DNA of 64,000 nt from Candidatus Geothrix skivensis (GTDB taxonomy: Bacteria; Acidobacteriota; Holophagae; Holophagales; Holophagaceae). The DNA is taken from assembly GCA_016721195.1 (NCBI GenBank), contig JADKIO010000005.1, positions 1,052,001-1,116,000 of the forward strand, read 5' to 3'. Positions 17,691 through 26,677 of the stretch are shown here, piece after piece (position 1 is the first letter of the stretch; each line of letters begins with the position of its first letter). The translations under genes and the position numbers were made by a program. The notes below the pieces were generated by a model. It worked only from the letters and a program-made list of their open reading frames with translations. It was not told the origin of the DNA and did not search any database.

Positions 17691-18593
17691 ATGCAGATCC
17701 GCACCCTCGACGACCTGATCCGTGCCGTGAAGGATCGCCCCCGCAAGCGGCTGGTGGTGGCCTGGGCCAATGACGCCCACACCCTGGAGGCCGTCCACGC
17801 GGCGGTGGTGTCGGGCCTGGTAGAGGCCATCGTGGTGGGTGATGAGCCGGTGATGGTGAAGGTCTGTCAGGAGCATGGCCTGAACCGGGAAAACTTTCGC
17901 ATGGTGCACGCGGCCACGGACATCGAAGCCGCCACCAAGGCGGTGGCCATGGTCCGCTCCGGCGAAACCGACCTGCTCATGAAGGGGCTGCTCAGCACGG
18001 ACAAGTACATGCGGGCCATTTTGAGCAAGGACCAGGGGCTCATGGACTCCGGCGCCGTCCTCAGCCACGTCACGGTGATGGAGCACCCCGGCCATGCCAA
18101 GCTCCTGATCGTGGGGGATGTGGCCGTCATCCCCGAACCCGAGATGAAGGAGAAGGTGGCCATCCTGAACTACCTGGTGAGGACGGCCCAGGCCCTGGGC
18201 ATCGGCGAGCCCAAGGTGGCGGTGCTTTCGGCCTCGGAGCAGGTGATGCCCAAGCTGAGCTCCAGCGTGGACGCCGCCATGCTGTCAAAGATGGCGGAGC
18301 GCGGTCAGATCAAGGGGGCCCTGGTGGATGGCCCCATGGCCCTGGACGTGGCCCTGGATCCCGAGTCCGCCCGCATCAAGGGCATCACCGGGCCCGTCGC
18401 CGGGGAGGCCGACTGCCTGCTCTTCCCCAACATCGAGGCCGGCAACGTGTTCTACAAGGCCGGCACCAAGCTCGGTGGCGCCGAGGTCGCCGCCGTGGTG
18501 GCCGGCGCCCGGGTCCCCTGCATCCTCAGCAGCCGGGGCGACAGCGCCAAGACCAAGCTCAGCTCCATCGCTTTGGCGGCTCTGTTGGCCTAG
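17691..18593 (+). CDS. ptb: Phosphate butyryltransferase (Ptb-type)
   Basis: The 300-residue enzyme converts acyl-CoA plus phosphate to acyl phosphate and CoA. The Ptb/Pta fold is recognised from LLMKGLLSTDKYMRAIL, LSHVTVMEHPGHAKLLIVGDV, VDGPMALDVALDP and the C-terminal LFPNIEAGNVFYKAGTKLGG. The length and the FPNIEAGNVFYK and VAVLSASEQV segments fit Ptb better than Pta. It is convergent with the Pta-butyrate kinase fusion, and the two share a 4-base CTAG at their stops. Together they can make ATP from butyryl- or other short acyl-CoA. Confidence 0.92.
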   Translation: MQIRTLDDLIRAVKDRPRKRLVVAWANDAHTLEAVHAAVVSGLVEAIVVGDEPVMVKVCQEHGLNRENFRMVHAATDIEAATKAVAMVRSGETDLLMKGLLSTDKYMRAILSKDQGLMDSGAVLSHVTVMEHPGHAKLLIVGDVAVIPEPEMKEKVAILNYLVRTAQALGIGEPKVAVLSASEQVMPKLSSSVDAAMLSKMAERGQIKGALVDGPMALDVALDPESARIKGITGPVAGEADCLLFPNIEAGNVFYKAGTKLGGAEVAAVVAGARVPCILSSRGDSAKTKLSSIALAALLA

Positions 18594-20797
18594 ACCGGTG
18601 GATAGGTCTTGGCCTGCTCGCGACCCGACAACACCCGCAGGGCGCCCTTGGCCAGGGCGGCCATCTCGTTCTCGCCGGGATAGACCTGCACTTCGCAGCC
18701 CAGGGCCGAGGTCAGCCGGCCCAGCTCGCCCACGAGGCGCCGGGACCGGGCCATGCCGCCGGTGAGGAGGATGGCGTCGATGGCCTCGCCTTCGAAGGCG
18801 GGCAGCAGCGCAGTGATGGCCTTGGCGATCTGATAGGTCAGGGCCTCGTAGACCAGGGCCGCTTCCGCATCCCCCTGCTCCACCCGGCGCTCCACCTCGC
18901 GCATGTCGGCGGTGCCCAGCAGGTCGATGAGGCCGCCCCGGCCCTTGTTCAGGAGCTTCAGCTCGGCCTTGGTGTACTTCCCAGAGAAGCAGAGCTCGAT
19001 GAGCTGGCCCGGCGGCAGGCTGCCGGAGCGCTGGGGGGAGAAGGGCCCTTCCCCATCCAGGCCGTTGTTCACATCCAGGTAGCGGCCCTTGCGGTGGGCG
19101 CCCACGGTGATGCCCCCACCCATGTGGGCCACGATGACGTTGATGCGCTCGTAGAAGGTCTCGTGCTCCTCGGCGTAGCGGCGGGCCGTGGCGATCTGGT
19201 TGAGGGCGTGGCTCACCACCCGGCGGGGCAGCTCCTTCAGGCCCGTGATCTTCACCTTGGGCTCCACCTCGTCCACCACCACAGGATCCACGATGAAGGC
19301 GGGCTTGCTCGTCCCCGCCACCAGCTCCGCGGCGATGAGGGCGCCCAGGTTCGAGGCATGCTCCCCCCGCCCGCCGGCCCTGAGGTCCTCCAGCATGGCG
19401 GGCCCGACGTTCCAGGTGCCGTGGGGGATGGGCCGCAGCAGGCCGCCCCGGCCAGCGACGGCATCCAGATCCTTCAGCGACATGCCCTGGTCCGCCAGGA
19501 AGCGCAGCACGGCGTCCTTGCGGAAGCTGAACTGCTCGGTGATGGGCCTGCCTTCGAACCCCTTCATCGCTTCGGCGGGATGCTGGATCTCCTCCGTGCA
19601 GCGCTCCTCGTCGCCCTCGAAGACCGAGGTCTTGGTGGAGGTGGAGCCCGGGTTCAGCACCAGCACCCGGTGGCGGCGGAAGAAGGTGTCCTTGGGGGTG
19701 CGCCGCCACTCGCCGTAGTGATGGAGGCGCATGACCGAAGCCTTCACCGCCAGGCGGATGTCCTCGGGGGTGCAGTCCATGGGCAGGTCCACGCCCTGGA
19801 ACCGGAGGCCGAACATCACCGGGAACTTGCGGGCCCCGGGGAAGCGCGTGGCGTAGAGGTTGTAGAGCAGGTTGCCCATGTCGAGGTTGGGGCAGACGAT
19901 GACGTTGGGACCGCCCTCCCAGGGCAGACCCTCGGCGTGGTAGAGGTCCGCGGAGCGGCGGGACAGGGCCACGCTCACCTTCACCTCGCCCCGGATGTGG
20001 ATGCTGGCGTAGCGCGCCGCGTGCCGGACCCGCTCCGCCAGGATCTCGGGCACCAGGTCCGCGGCCCGGCGCACCAGTTCCGGGGAGGGGCCCTCGTCGC
20101 TGCCGCGGTTCGAATAGGACACCATGGCGCAGCGGATCTCCGGCAACACCTCTTCGGGAATGAGGTCCCGGGCCACGGCGCAGGTGCCCACGGCCACCTC
20201 CGCCAGGGTGCGGGGGCTCATGCTGGCGTTCACGCCCACATCGCCGAAGACCACGATGTTGTGGGGGTAGACCTCCTGCGGGTGCTCATCGGGGAGCACG
20301 AAGACCCCGGTCTCGCAGGTGACCGGGCGCTGGGCCAGGATCTCCACCATGGGCCGGAAGAAGGCCTTGGGCTCGTGGATGGCGCCGCCCACCACCATGT
20401 CCGCGTGGCCCAGCTTCACGGCCCAGATGCCGAAGTGGCCGGCCTCGGCCACCAGCTTCCGCGCGGCCTCGATGCACATGGGCCGCTCCTGGAGCCGGCA
20501 CCAGTCCAGGCAGGCCTCCGCGAAGGTCTCGAGGAGGTCGGGCCGGGAGGCGGGATCCAGGAAGGCCGCCTCAGACAAGGTGAAGGCCACGCGATCGGCC
20601 CCCAGGTGGCTCAATTCCCGCTCGGCCAGGGCCCGCACCGCCGCCTCCGGGGCCAGGAAGACCGGCCGGATGAAGCGGCCCAGGTAGCAGGCGGCCTCGA
20701 GGGTGCGGCCATCCAGGGCCTCCGGGAAGACCACCGTGGGTCGGTTCCGGGACTCGGCCAGCAGCCGGCTATCGAGGGAGGCTTCGATGTCAAACAT
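18590..20797 (-). CDS. Phosphate acetyltransferase-butyrate kinase fusion
   Basis: A single 735-residue frame joins an acyl-CoA:phosphate acyltransferase to an acyl kinase. The N-terminal half (about 1-365) has Pta marks: VVFPEALDGRTLEAA, MVVGGAIHEP, MVSYSNRGSD and NVIVCPNLDMGNLLYNL. From about residue 375 a complete butyrate/acetate-kinase-type domain follows. It has VLVLNPGSTSTKTSVF (phosphate-binding start), VAHMGGGITVGAHRKGRYLD, and ILLTGGMARSRRLV near the end. The pair would convert acyl-CoA to acid with ATP formation in one polypeptide. No frameshift or internal stop is seen, so the fusion looks genuine. Confidence 0.9.
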   Translation of the reverse strand: MFDIEASLDSRLLAESRNRPTVVFPEALDGRTLEAACYLGRFIRPVFLAPEAAVRALAERELSHLGADRVAFTLSEAAFLDPASRPDLLETFAEACLDWCRLQERPMCIEAARKLVAEAGHFGIWAVKLGHADMVVGGAIHEPKAFFRPMVEILAQRPVTCETGVFVLPDEHPQEVYPHNIVVFGDVGVNASMSPRTLAEVAVGTCAVARDLIPEEVLPEIRCAMVSYSNRGSDEGPSPELVRRAADLVPEILAERVRHAARYASIHIRGEVKVSVALSRRSADLYHAEGLPWEGGPNVIVCPNLDMGNLLYNLYATRFPGARKFPVMFGLRFQGVDLPMDCTPEDIRLAVKASVMRLHHYGEWRRTPKDTFFRRHRVLVLNPGSTSTKTSVFEGDEERCTEEIQHPAEAMKGFEGRPITEQFSFRKDAVLRFLADQGMSLKDLDAVAGRGGLLRPIPHGTWNVGPAMLEDLRAGGRGEHASNLGALIAAELVAGTSKPAFIVDPVVVDEVEPKVKITGLKELPRRVVSHALNQIATARRYAEEHETFYERINVIVAHMGGGITVGAHRKGRYLDVNNGLDGEGPFSPQRSGSLPPGQLIELCFSGKYTKAELKLLNKGRGGLIDLLGTADMREVERRVEQGDAEAALVYEALTYQIAKAITALLPAFEGEAIDAILLTGGMARSRRLVGELGRLTSALGCEVQVYPGENEMAALAKGALRVLSGREQAKTYPPV

Positions 20798-20874
20798 GGG
20801 ACTCCAGGGACCTGCGCTGGGCGAGTCTATCAGGGGGCAGCGCCCGGTTTTCTACCCGCTGGTCACATTCCCGG

Positions 20875-21504
20875 TCAGCGGTCTGCGGCGGTGGCGGAAT
20901 CCACCCAGATCACCTCGCAGGAGCCGTCCCCGGTATCCGTCCGGCTGAGGCTGCTGACCCAGTGCCACCCATCCTTGCCATCGGCCCGGATGAGCTGCCC
21001 CCGGAGCTCCAGGACCTGCCCCACCCGCAGGGCCAGCAGCCGCGCAGCCACGCTCCCGTTGGCCGGGATCAGGTGCATGTTCGCGCTGTGGCTCGATACC
21101 TCGCCCATGGGGATGGGCAACTGCCCCGCACTCCAGAAGTACCAGCGGTCCTGCTGCCGGATGGTGATGGCCTTCAGCACCCTGGAATCGGACATGGGCC
21201 CCCAGCCCAGGACGAGATCCACCGGCGACAGCTCCGCCGGCCGGTCGAAGCGGTAGCGTTCTGCGCTCAGCACCCGGGCCCGGAGCTCGAAGCGGGCCAG
21301 GGGCGTGATCCGGTGCTCCCGGAACGACCAGGTCTCCCGGGAAGCTGGCTCGGCTTGGAGGGGCTCCTGGGGCGCCAGGATGCCCGGGGGTTGAACCAGG
21401 GGACGCCCCTGCCACCACCAGGCTCCCAGGCAGCCCGCGAGCCCCAGCAGGGCCAGCGTCCCCCAGCGTTCCCGGCACCACTCGAGCCATTCGTCCATGC
21501 CCAA
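20875..21504 (-). CDS. Single-pass membrane protein of unknown function
   Basis: The 209-residue protein has one membrane helix near the N-terminus (LALLGLAGCLGAWWW, about residues 17-33). The rest is an extracytoplasmic domain of about 170 residues. The most distinctive part is LVLGWGPMSDSRVL followed later by EVSSHSANMHLIPANG, a pattern I associate with an uncharacterised family. It lies 17 bases downstream of the outer-membrane barrel gene, so the two probably form one operon. No catalytic site is recognised. Confidence 0.72.
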   Translation of the reverse strand: MGMDEWLEWCRERWGTLALLGLAGCLGAWWWQGRPLVQPPGILAPQEPLQAEPASRETWSFREHRITPLARFELRARVLSAERYRFDRPAELSPVDLVLGWGPMSDSRVLKAITIRQQDRWYFWSAGQLPIPMGEVSSHSANMHLIPANGSVAARLLALRVGQVLELRGQLIRADGKDGWHWVSSLSRTDTGDGSCEVIWVDSATAADR

Positions 21505-21521
21505 GGCTACCCTGGGCTGGC

Positions 21522-23171
21522 TCAGAATTTCACGAGGTTGCCCAGGACGAACTGGTGGTGGTCCGTGCCCGGATCCCGCACCAGCGGGTAGGCGATGGTG
21601 AGGAGGAAGACCCTCCCGATGGAGCTCTTCAGGTTGCCCAGGCGCAGGCCGCCGCCCACGTCCACGTAGGTGCGGCTCCAGGTGCCGGTGTCACTGCGGC
21701 GAATGGCCCCGGCATCCGCGTAGACCACGAAGCCCAGTTGCAGGATGCCCAGCCAGTTCAGGGGGGTCGTGAGGCGCTCCTCCAGGGAGGCCATCCACCG
21801 GCGATCCCCCAGCAGCAGGTGGTTCCCATAGCCCCGCAGGCCATCCATCCCGCCCAGGTAGAGGAGCTTCTCGGGGTCGGGCTGGTGCACCGCATCCACC
21901 TGCAGGTAGGCCGCCTGGGTCTGCGCGCGGAAGCCCTGGTGATAGGCGGTGAAGCTGGCACTGGCGGAGGCGTCGAGCCAGTGGCCGGACTCTCGGCGTC
22001 CTTCCCCCTGGGCCCGGAACAGCAGGAGACTGGTGGCACCGGGCACCCAGCCCTTGGCGGCGCTGGCCAGGAGGAAAGGGGAGGCTACATCGCCGCCCAG
22101 GCCCCTCAGGTACGAGCCAACCTGCAGCGCCGCCTCCCAGCCCTGGTTGTAGTCCTCGGGGTGGGTCATGCCCGCGAGATCCCTGAAGGTGCGGAAGCGC
22201 TCCTCGTACAGGCTCCAGGACACGTGCAGGCCCTGGAGCCGTCGTTCCAGCAGCGCAGGTGGCGGCAGGCTGCCCGCATCCAGCCTCTGCAGGGGACCGA
22301 AGCGGGATCGTTTCAAATCCAGTCCCGCCCCCAGGCGGAGGGCCCGCCCGCCGGAAACTGCCGCGGCCCAGGAGCCACCCATATGCGCGCTCTCGCGCCG
22401 GAAGCGGAAGGCGTAGGCGGTCTGCTCCAGGTTGTAGATGGATTGGAGGATGTCCCAGGACTCGGCCTTGAAGGACAGGGACCAGGGCGTATCCAGGCCG
22501 CGATAGGGCCTGCTCAGGTCGAGGGCCCGGGTCCTGCCATCGGAAAGCACCTGGAACCGCGTGGCCAGGGTCCAGGCACTGCCCAGGAACTGCCGATCCA
22601 GATACTTCACCGTATCCGTGGATCGTTCAGGGGTTTTCTCGTGGGCGAGGGTGAGGTCCTTGCCCAGGCCCAGGAAATTGGCCTCGTGCAGGGTGAACCC
22701 GAAGTCCCGCTGCCCGCCCACCTGAGTGAAGCCGGCGCTGGCCTTGAGGGTCCAGGCGTCCTGGGTGTGGACCACCGCGTGCACCGCACCTGTTTCGTCC
22801 ACCCTGGGTTCGATCCAGGCATCCTTCAGGAAGCGGAAGGTCCGCAGGTTCCGCTCGGTTTCACGGATCTTCCTGACGCTGACCTCCTCCCCGGGACGGA
22901 ACAGGAGCTCCCGGCCCACCACCTGCTCCCGAGTCTCGATGTGCAGGAAGTTGGCCGTGCGCCCCAGCCAGTGGTTCTCCTTGGGCCTGGCGGGATCGAA
23001 GACGTCGTGGATGCGGATATCGATGCCGGCGAGACGCACCCGCCGGGCCTCCAGTTCCTCCCAGGAGGGCACCTGGGCCCCGAGGGTGGCACCCGCCAGC
23101 AGGAGGAGCAGGGCCCCTGCGCTCAGGCCCTGGTGGATCCGTCCGGGGGCCATGGTTCGGTGAAGGGGCAT
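21522..23171 (-). CDS. BamA/TamA-like outer-membrane beta-barrel protein with POTRA-like domain
   Basis: The protein of about 549 residues has a signal peptide (GLSAGALLLLLAGATLGAQ). A POTRA-like segment contains REQVVGRELLFRPGE then KIRETERNLRTFRFLKDA. A long amphipathic barrel follows, ending in GRVFLLTIAYPLV then FVLGNLVKF with a terminal Phe, as in Omp85 barrels. The glycine-rich GGMDGLRGYGNHLL is typical of the surface-antigen (D15) domain. It would sit in the outer membrane and insert or export another protein. The start at 23171 is chosen to place the signal peptide first; the ATG at 23153 is possible. The frame upstream of it is an unlikely extension. Confidence 0.82.
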   Translation of the reverse strand: MPLHRTMAPGRIHQGLSAGALLLLLAGATLGAQVPSWEELEARRVRLAGIDIRIHDVFDPARPKENHWLGRTANFLHIETREQVVGRELLFRPGEEVSVRKIRETERNLRTFRFLKDAWIEPRVDETGAVHAVVHTQDAWTLKASAGFTQVGGQRDFGFTLHEANFLGLGKDLTLAHEKTPERSTDTVKYLDRQFLGSAWTLATRFQVLSDGRTRALDLSRPYRGLDTPWSLSFKAESWDILQSIYNLEQTAYAFRFRRESAHMGGSWAAAVSGGRALRLGAGLDLKRSRFGPLQRLDAGSLPPPALLERRLQGLHVSWSLYEERFRTFRDLAGMTHPEDYNQGWEAALQVGSYLRGLGGDVASPFLLASAAKGWVPGATSLLLFRAQGEGRRESGHWLDASASASFTAYHQGFRAQTQAAYLQVDAVHQPDPEKLLYLGGMDGLRGYGNHLLLGDRRWMASLEERLTTPLNWLGILQLGFVVYADAGAIRRSDTGTWSRTYVDVGGGLRLGNLKSSIGRVFLLTIAYPLVRDPGTDHHQFVLGNLVKF

Positions 23172-23234
23172 CCGCAAGCATAGAACGCCAAGACGGCTGA
23201 AAGGGTCCCCACTCACCATCCCGGCCTTGCAATG

Positions 23235-23248
23235 GTGATGGCCATCAC
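23235..23248. promoter_or_regulatory. 14-bp perfect palindrome, possible operator
   Basis: GTGATGGCCATCAC is a perfect palindrome in the 253-base divergent gap between the barrel gene and the SPFH gene. It sits 16 bases upstream of the candidate -35 of the SPFH promoter. Its length and symmetry fit a repressor-dimer site, but no regulator can be named. Confidence 0.35.
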
Positions 23249-23263
23249 GGCGCGCAGGAGAGA

Positions 23264-23292
23264 TTGGCTTACTTTGTACGCCTTCATATGGT
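23264..23292 (+). promoter_or_regulatory. Candidate promoter of the SPFH gene
   Basis: TTGGCT (23264-23269) and TATGGT (23287-23292) lie 17 bases apart. The transcript would start near 23299 and have a leader of about 125 bases before the ATG at 23425. Both hexamers match consensus at four of six bases. Confidence 0.4.
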
Positions 23293-23424
23293 TCTTTCCC
23301 CGTTGGATCCCAGCCGCCCGCTTCCCCTGAAGCCGGGGCGCAGGACCTCGGAAGAACCCCGGAACCCCGGCGGGACGGCGCCTCGGGCCGGCAGGCTGTC
23401 GACCCCCCGTCCCCCGGAGTCCCC

Positions 23425-25461
23425 ATGGACCTCACCTGGCTTTCCGCCAACCCCGGCCTGACCCTTCTGGCCCTTCTCGGCACCGCCTTCGCGGTGCTGC
23501 TCCTCAGCAAGTGGATCCGCTACATCCCCAACAACCGCGTGGGCATCGTGGAGAAACTCATCAGCGGCAAGGGCTCGGTGAAGACCGGCCTCATGGCGCT
23601 CAACGGCGAGGCGGGCTTCCAGCCCCAGCTCCTGCGCGGCGGCTGGCATTTCCTCACGCCCTTCCAGTACCGCATCCACAAGATGCCCCTGGTGACCATC
23701 CCCCAGGGGAAGATCGGCTACGTGTTCGCCCGTGACGGCAAGGACCTGCCCCCCTCCCAGGCCCTGGCCAGCAATACGCGCGGCGCGGACTTCCAGGACG
23801 TGCTGGCCTTCATCCAGAGCGGCGGGGAGAAGGGCCCCCAGCGGCAGATCCTGCGCGAAGGCATGTATGCGATCAACCTGGTCCAGTTCGTGGTGCTCAC
23901 CGAGGATCAGGTCTACTACCTGCCCCTGGACAAGAGCGAGCTGGAGACCTTTCAGAAGATGAGCGCCATCATCGCCGAGCGCGCCGGCTGGCGCCCCGTC
24001 ATCATCCGTGGGACTGATGACGCAGTGGGCATCGTCACCGTCCATGACGGCCCCTCCCTGGGCAGCGGGGAGATCATCGCGCCCACCGTGGGGGAGGATC
24101 CCCACAAGGCCACCAGCTACCACAACAACTTCCAGGACGCCGACAAGTTCCTGGTGGCCGGCGGCCAGCGCGGTCGCCAGTACCAGGTGCTGGTGGAAGG
24201 CACCTACTACATCAACCGCCTCTTCGCCACGGTGGAGCTCATCCCCAAGACCGTGGTCGAAGTGGGCACGGTGGGCGTGGTGGTGAGCTACACCGGCGCC
24301 CTGGGAATGGATGTCAGCGGCCAGGACTACCGCCACGGGGAACTCGTGGCCCCCGGCAGCCGGGGCGTGTGGAGCGATCCCCTGCTGCCGGGCAAGTACG
24401 CCTTCAACACCTACGCCGGGAAGGTGCTCATGGTGCCGACGACGAACTTCATCCTGAAGTGGACCAAGGGTGAGGTGGGCAGCCACAAGTTCGACGAGAA
24501 CCTGAGCGAAGTGAGCCTCATCACCAAGGACGCCTTCGAGCCCAACCTGCCCCTCTCAGTCGTGGTGCACATCGACTACCGCAAGGCTCCGCTCGTGATC
24601 CAGCGCTTCGGCGATATCAAGAAGCTGGTGGAGCAGACCCTCGATCCCATGGTCAGCGCCTACTTCAAGAATGTCGGACAGACACGCACCCTCATCCAGC
24701 TCATCCAGGACCGCAGCGCCATCCAGGAGCTGAGCGGGGTTCAGATGAAGGAGAAGTTCACCCACTACAACCTGGAACTCCAGGAAGTGCTCATCGGCAC
24801 CCCCACCAGCGGCGCCCCCGGCGGGCAGATCGAGCAGATCCTCGTGCAGCTGCGCAGCCGCCAGATCGCCAACGAACAGGTGGAGACCTATGCCCGCCAG
24901 GAGAGCGCCGCCGTGAAGGAACGGGAGCTGCGCGAGGCCGAAGCCACCGCCAAGCAGCAGACGGCCCTCACCGAATCGGCCATCAGCATCCAGGTGCAGA
25001 GCAATCAGGGCAAGGCCGAGTACGCCAAGGCCCAGCAGCAGGCCGCCCAGATCCAGACGCTGGCCGGCGCCGAGGCGGAGAAGGTGCGCCTCATGGGTGA
25101 AGGCGAGGCCAAGCGCATCAAGGTCATGGCCGAAGCCCAGGCTGAGCAGGCCGCGCGGGTGGGCATCGCCCAGGCCATGGCCATCGAGGAGCAGGTCCGG
25201 GCCTATGGCGGCCCCCAGTTCCAGCTGGTGCAGCAGGTCATGAACCGCTTCGCCGAGGCCATCGAGAAGTCCCAGGTCGATGTCGTCCCCAAGATCCACC
25301 TGGGCGGCGGCACCCAGGGTGGCGGCAGTCTCATCGAAAGCCTGCTGGGCCTTCTGCTCAGCGAAAAGGCCGGCCAGCTGGCGGGCGTGCCGGCACCCAC
25401 CGCAGTGAACCCGGAAGCTGAAGCCATGAAGGCCGCCATGCGGCAGCACCTCACCAAATAG
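23425..25461 (+). CDS. SPFH/band 7 flotillin-like membrane protein
   Basis: The 678-residue protein starts with a short periplasmic end and one membrane helix (LTLLALLGTAFAVLLLSKW, about residues 11-30). SPFH-type beta strands follow, including IPNNRVGIVEKLISG. Two related halves appear: QGKIGYVFARDGKDL early, and VGTVGVVVSYTGALG from about residue 285. The C-terminal third is a long alanine/glutamate-rich coiled coil (VKERELREAEATAKQQ to KRIKVMAEAQAEQ), as in flotillins. Such proteins oligomerise at the inner membrane and organise lipid domains or regulate proteases. At 678 residues it is longer than usual flotillins because of the extra N-terminal region. A strong terminator ends the unit. 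Confidence 0.87.
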   Translation: MDLTWLSANPGLTLLALLGTAFAVLLLSKWIRYIPNNRVGIVEKLISGKGSVKTGLMALNGEAGFQPQLLRGGWHFLTPFQYRIHKMPLVTIPQGKIGYVFARDGKDLPPSQALASNTRGADFQDVLAFIQSGGEKGPQRQILREGMYAINLVQFVVLTEDQVYYLPLDKSELETFQKMSAIIAERAGWRPVIIRGTDDAVGIVTVHDGPSLGSGEIIAPTVGEDPHKATSYHNNFQDADKFLVAGGQRGRQYQVLVEGTYYINRLFATVELIPKTVVEVGTVGVVVSYTGALGMDVSGQDYRHGELVAPGSRGVWSDPLLPGKYAFNTYAGKVLMVPTTNFILKWTKGEVGSHKFDENLSEVSLITKDAFEPNLPLSVVVHIDYRKAPLVIQRFGDIKKLVEQTLDPMVSAYFKNVGQTRTLIQLIQDRSAIQELSGVQMKEKFTHYNLELQEVLIGTPTSGAPGGQIEQILVQLRSRQIANEQVETYARQESAAVKERELREAEATAKQQTALTESAISIQVQSNQGKAEYAKAQQQAAQIQTLAGAEAEKVRLMGEGEAKRIKVMAEAQAEQAARVGIAQAMAIEEQVRAYGGPQFQLVQQVMNRFAEAIEKSQVDVVPKIHLGGGTQGGGSLIESLLGLLLSEKAGQLAGVPAPTAVNPEAEAMKAAMRQHLTK

Positions 25462-25480
25462 GATCGAGTATTGGCTCTGA

Positions 25481-25516
25481 GCGTGGCGGACGGTACCCGG
25501 TCCGCCACGCTTCTAT
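25481..25516 (+). terminator. Rho-independent terminator after the SPFH gene
   Basis: GCGTGGCGGAC (25481-25491) pairs perfectly with GTCCGCCACGC (25500-25510) around an 8-base loop, followed by TTCTATTG. It overlaps the end of the convergent membrane-protein gene, whose stop is at 25513-25515. Confidence 0.85.
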
Positions 25517-25917
25517 TGTTGGGTGGCGGTCGAACCGACCTGCTGTTCCGACGGGGCCTGAACCGTGGCCTGGATTTCAGAGGCCGACCGGCCAGCCCTC
25601 CGGCTGCGCCACACCAGCCAGGCGGACCCGGCGTTGAACAGGGCCACCCCCGCCAGGATCCCCGCCAGGCGGGACCAGGGCTCCCCGTAGGCCAGGCGCT
25701 CCTCCACCCGCAGGTAGGTCATGAAACCCCAGAGCAGCGCACAGAGGCCCATGACCACCGCCATCACGGCCCGGACCTCGGACCAGGGCACCAGCAGGGC
25801 CCCCATGAGCATCAGGGTCAGGGGGATGATCATGATCAGCGGGAACCCCAGGCGCATGAACAGGGCCGCCAGCAGCAGCAGGCAGACCTGGGCGGGCAGG
25901 ATGCGAAGGAAGGACAT
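25513..25917 (-). CDS. Small multi-pass membrane protein of unknown function
   Basis: The 134-residue protein begins MSFLRILPAQVCLLLLAALF and has about four hydrophobic segments: about residues 6-20, 24-41, 45-62 and 80-100. The last segment is LAGILAGVALFNAGSAWLVW, followed by a basic stretch WRSRRAGRS and a soluble polar tail. A GGGAG Shine-Dalgarno precedes the ATG at 25917. No family is recognised, and it is a single-gene unit convergent with the SPFH gene. Confidence 0.65.
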   Translation of the reverse strand: MSFLRILPAQVCLLLLAALFMRLGFPLIMIIPLTLMLMGALLVPWSEVRAVMAVVMGLCALLWGFMTYLRVEERLAYGEPWSRLAGILAGVALFNAGSAWLVWRSRRAGRSASEIQATVQAPSEQQVGSTATQQ

Positions 25918-26029
25918 GGAAGCTCCCACGATGGATAAATCATACCGTATTGTCCGAAATACCTGATCACAACGGCCGGACCAGTCCCCGCAACACGATT
26001 TCAACTGCAGCATCCCTTACACTCTTCCC

Positions 26030-26677
26030 ATGTCAAACCCCCTGCTCCACGCCCTCCTTGACGCCTGCCGCCGGCTCCACGCGGGGGGCCTGCTGGCGGC
26101 CTCGGACGGCAACCTGTCCGTGCGCCTGCCCAACGGCCTCATCGCCATGACCCCCAGCGGCGTGCCCAAGGCCAAGGTTCAGCTCGGCGACCTCGCCCAT
26201 CTGCAGCTGGACGGCACCGTCATGGAAGGCCGTCCCAGCAGCGAGCGGGCCATGCACCTGGCCATCTACCGGGCCGTGCCCCAGGCAAAGGCCATCGTCC
26301 ATGCCCATCCCCCCACGGCCATCGCCTGGTCACTGGCCCGGCCGGAGCTGAAGGAGCTGCCCTCGGACGGCCTGCCGGAGGTGATCCTGGCCGCGGGCCG
26401 CATCCCCATCGTGCCCATGGCGATGCCGGGCACCGAAGCCATGGGCACGAACCTCCTGCCCTTCCTGCCGGAACACCGCTTGATGATCCTGGCCCGCCAC
26501 GGCGGTCTCTGCTGGGGCGAGCACATGGACGAGGCCGCCGGCGGGATGGAGCGCCTGGAGCAGGTGGCCACCATCCTCTGGAAGGCCGAGACCCTGGGTG
26601 GCGCCGTGCCGCTGTCTGCCCCGGAGCTCGAAGAGCTGCGGGCCCTCAGGGCCAAGCTCGGACCGAGGATCATCTGA
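26030..26677 (+). CDS. Class II aldolase, probable 5-(methylthio/deoxy)ribulose-1-phosphate aldolase
   Basis: The 215-residue protein has the class II aldolase/adducin fold: SDGNLSVRLPNG, TPSGVPKAKV, the zinc-binding VHAHPPTAIAWS and LARHGGLCWG, and SSERAMHLAIYR with the catalytic Glu. Its stop overlaps the start of mtnA by one base. MtnA makes the ribulose-1-phosphate that such aldolases cleave, in the 'DHAP shunt', to dihydroxyacetone phosphate plus an aldehyde. The substrate is inferred from this pairing. MtnB dehydratase belongs to the same fold and is the alternative; the gap to other methionine salvage genes argues for the shunt. Confidence 0.82.
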   Translation: MSNPLLHALLDACRRLHAGGLLAASDGNLSVRLPNGLIAMTPSGVPKAKVQLGDLAHLQLDGTVMEGRPSSERAMHLAIYRAVPQAKAIVHAHPPTAIAWSLARPELKELPSDGLPEVILAAGRIPIVPMAMPGTEAMGTNLLPFLPEHRLMILARHGGLCWGEHMDEAAGGMERLEQVATILWKAETLGGAVPLSAPELEELRALRAKLGPRII

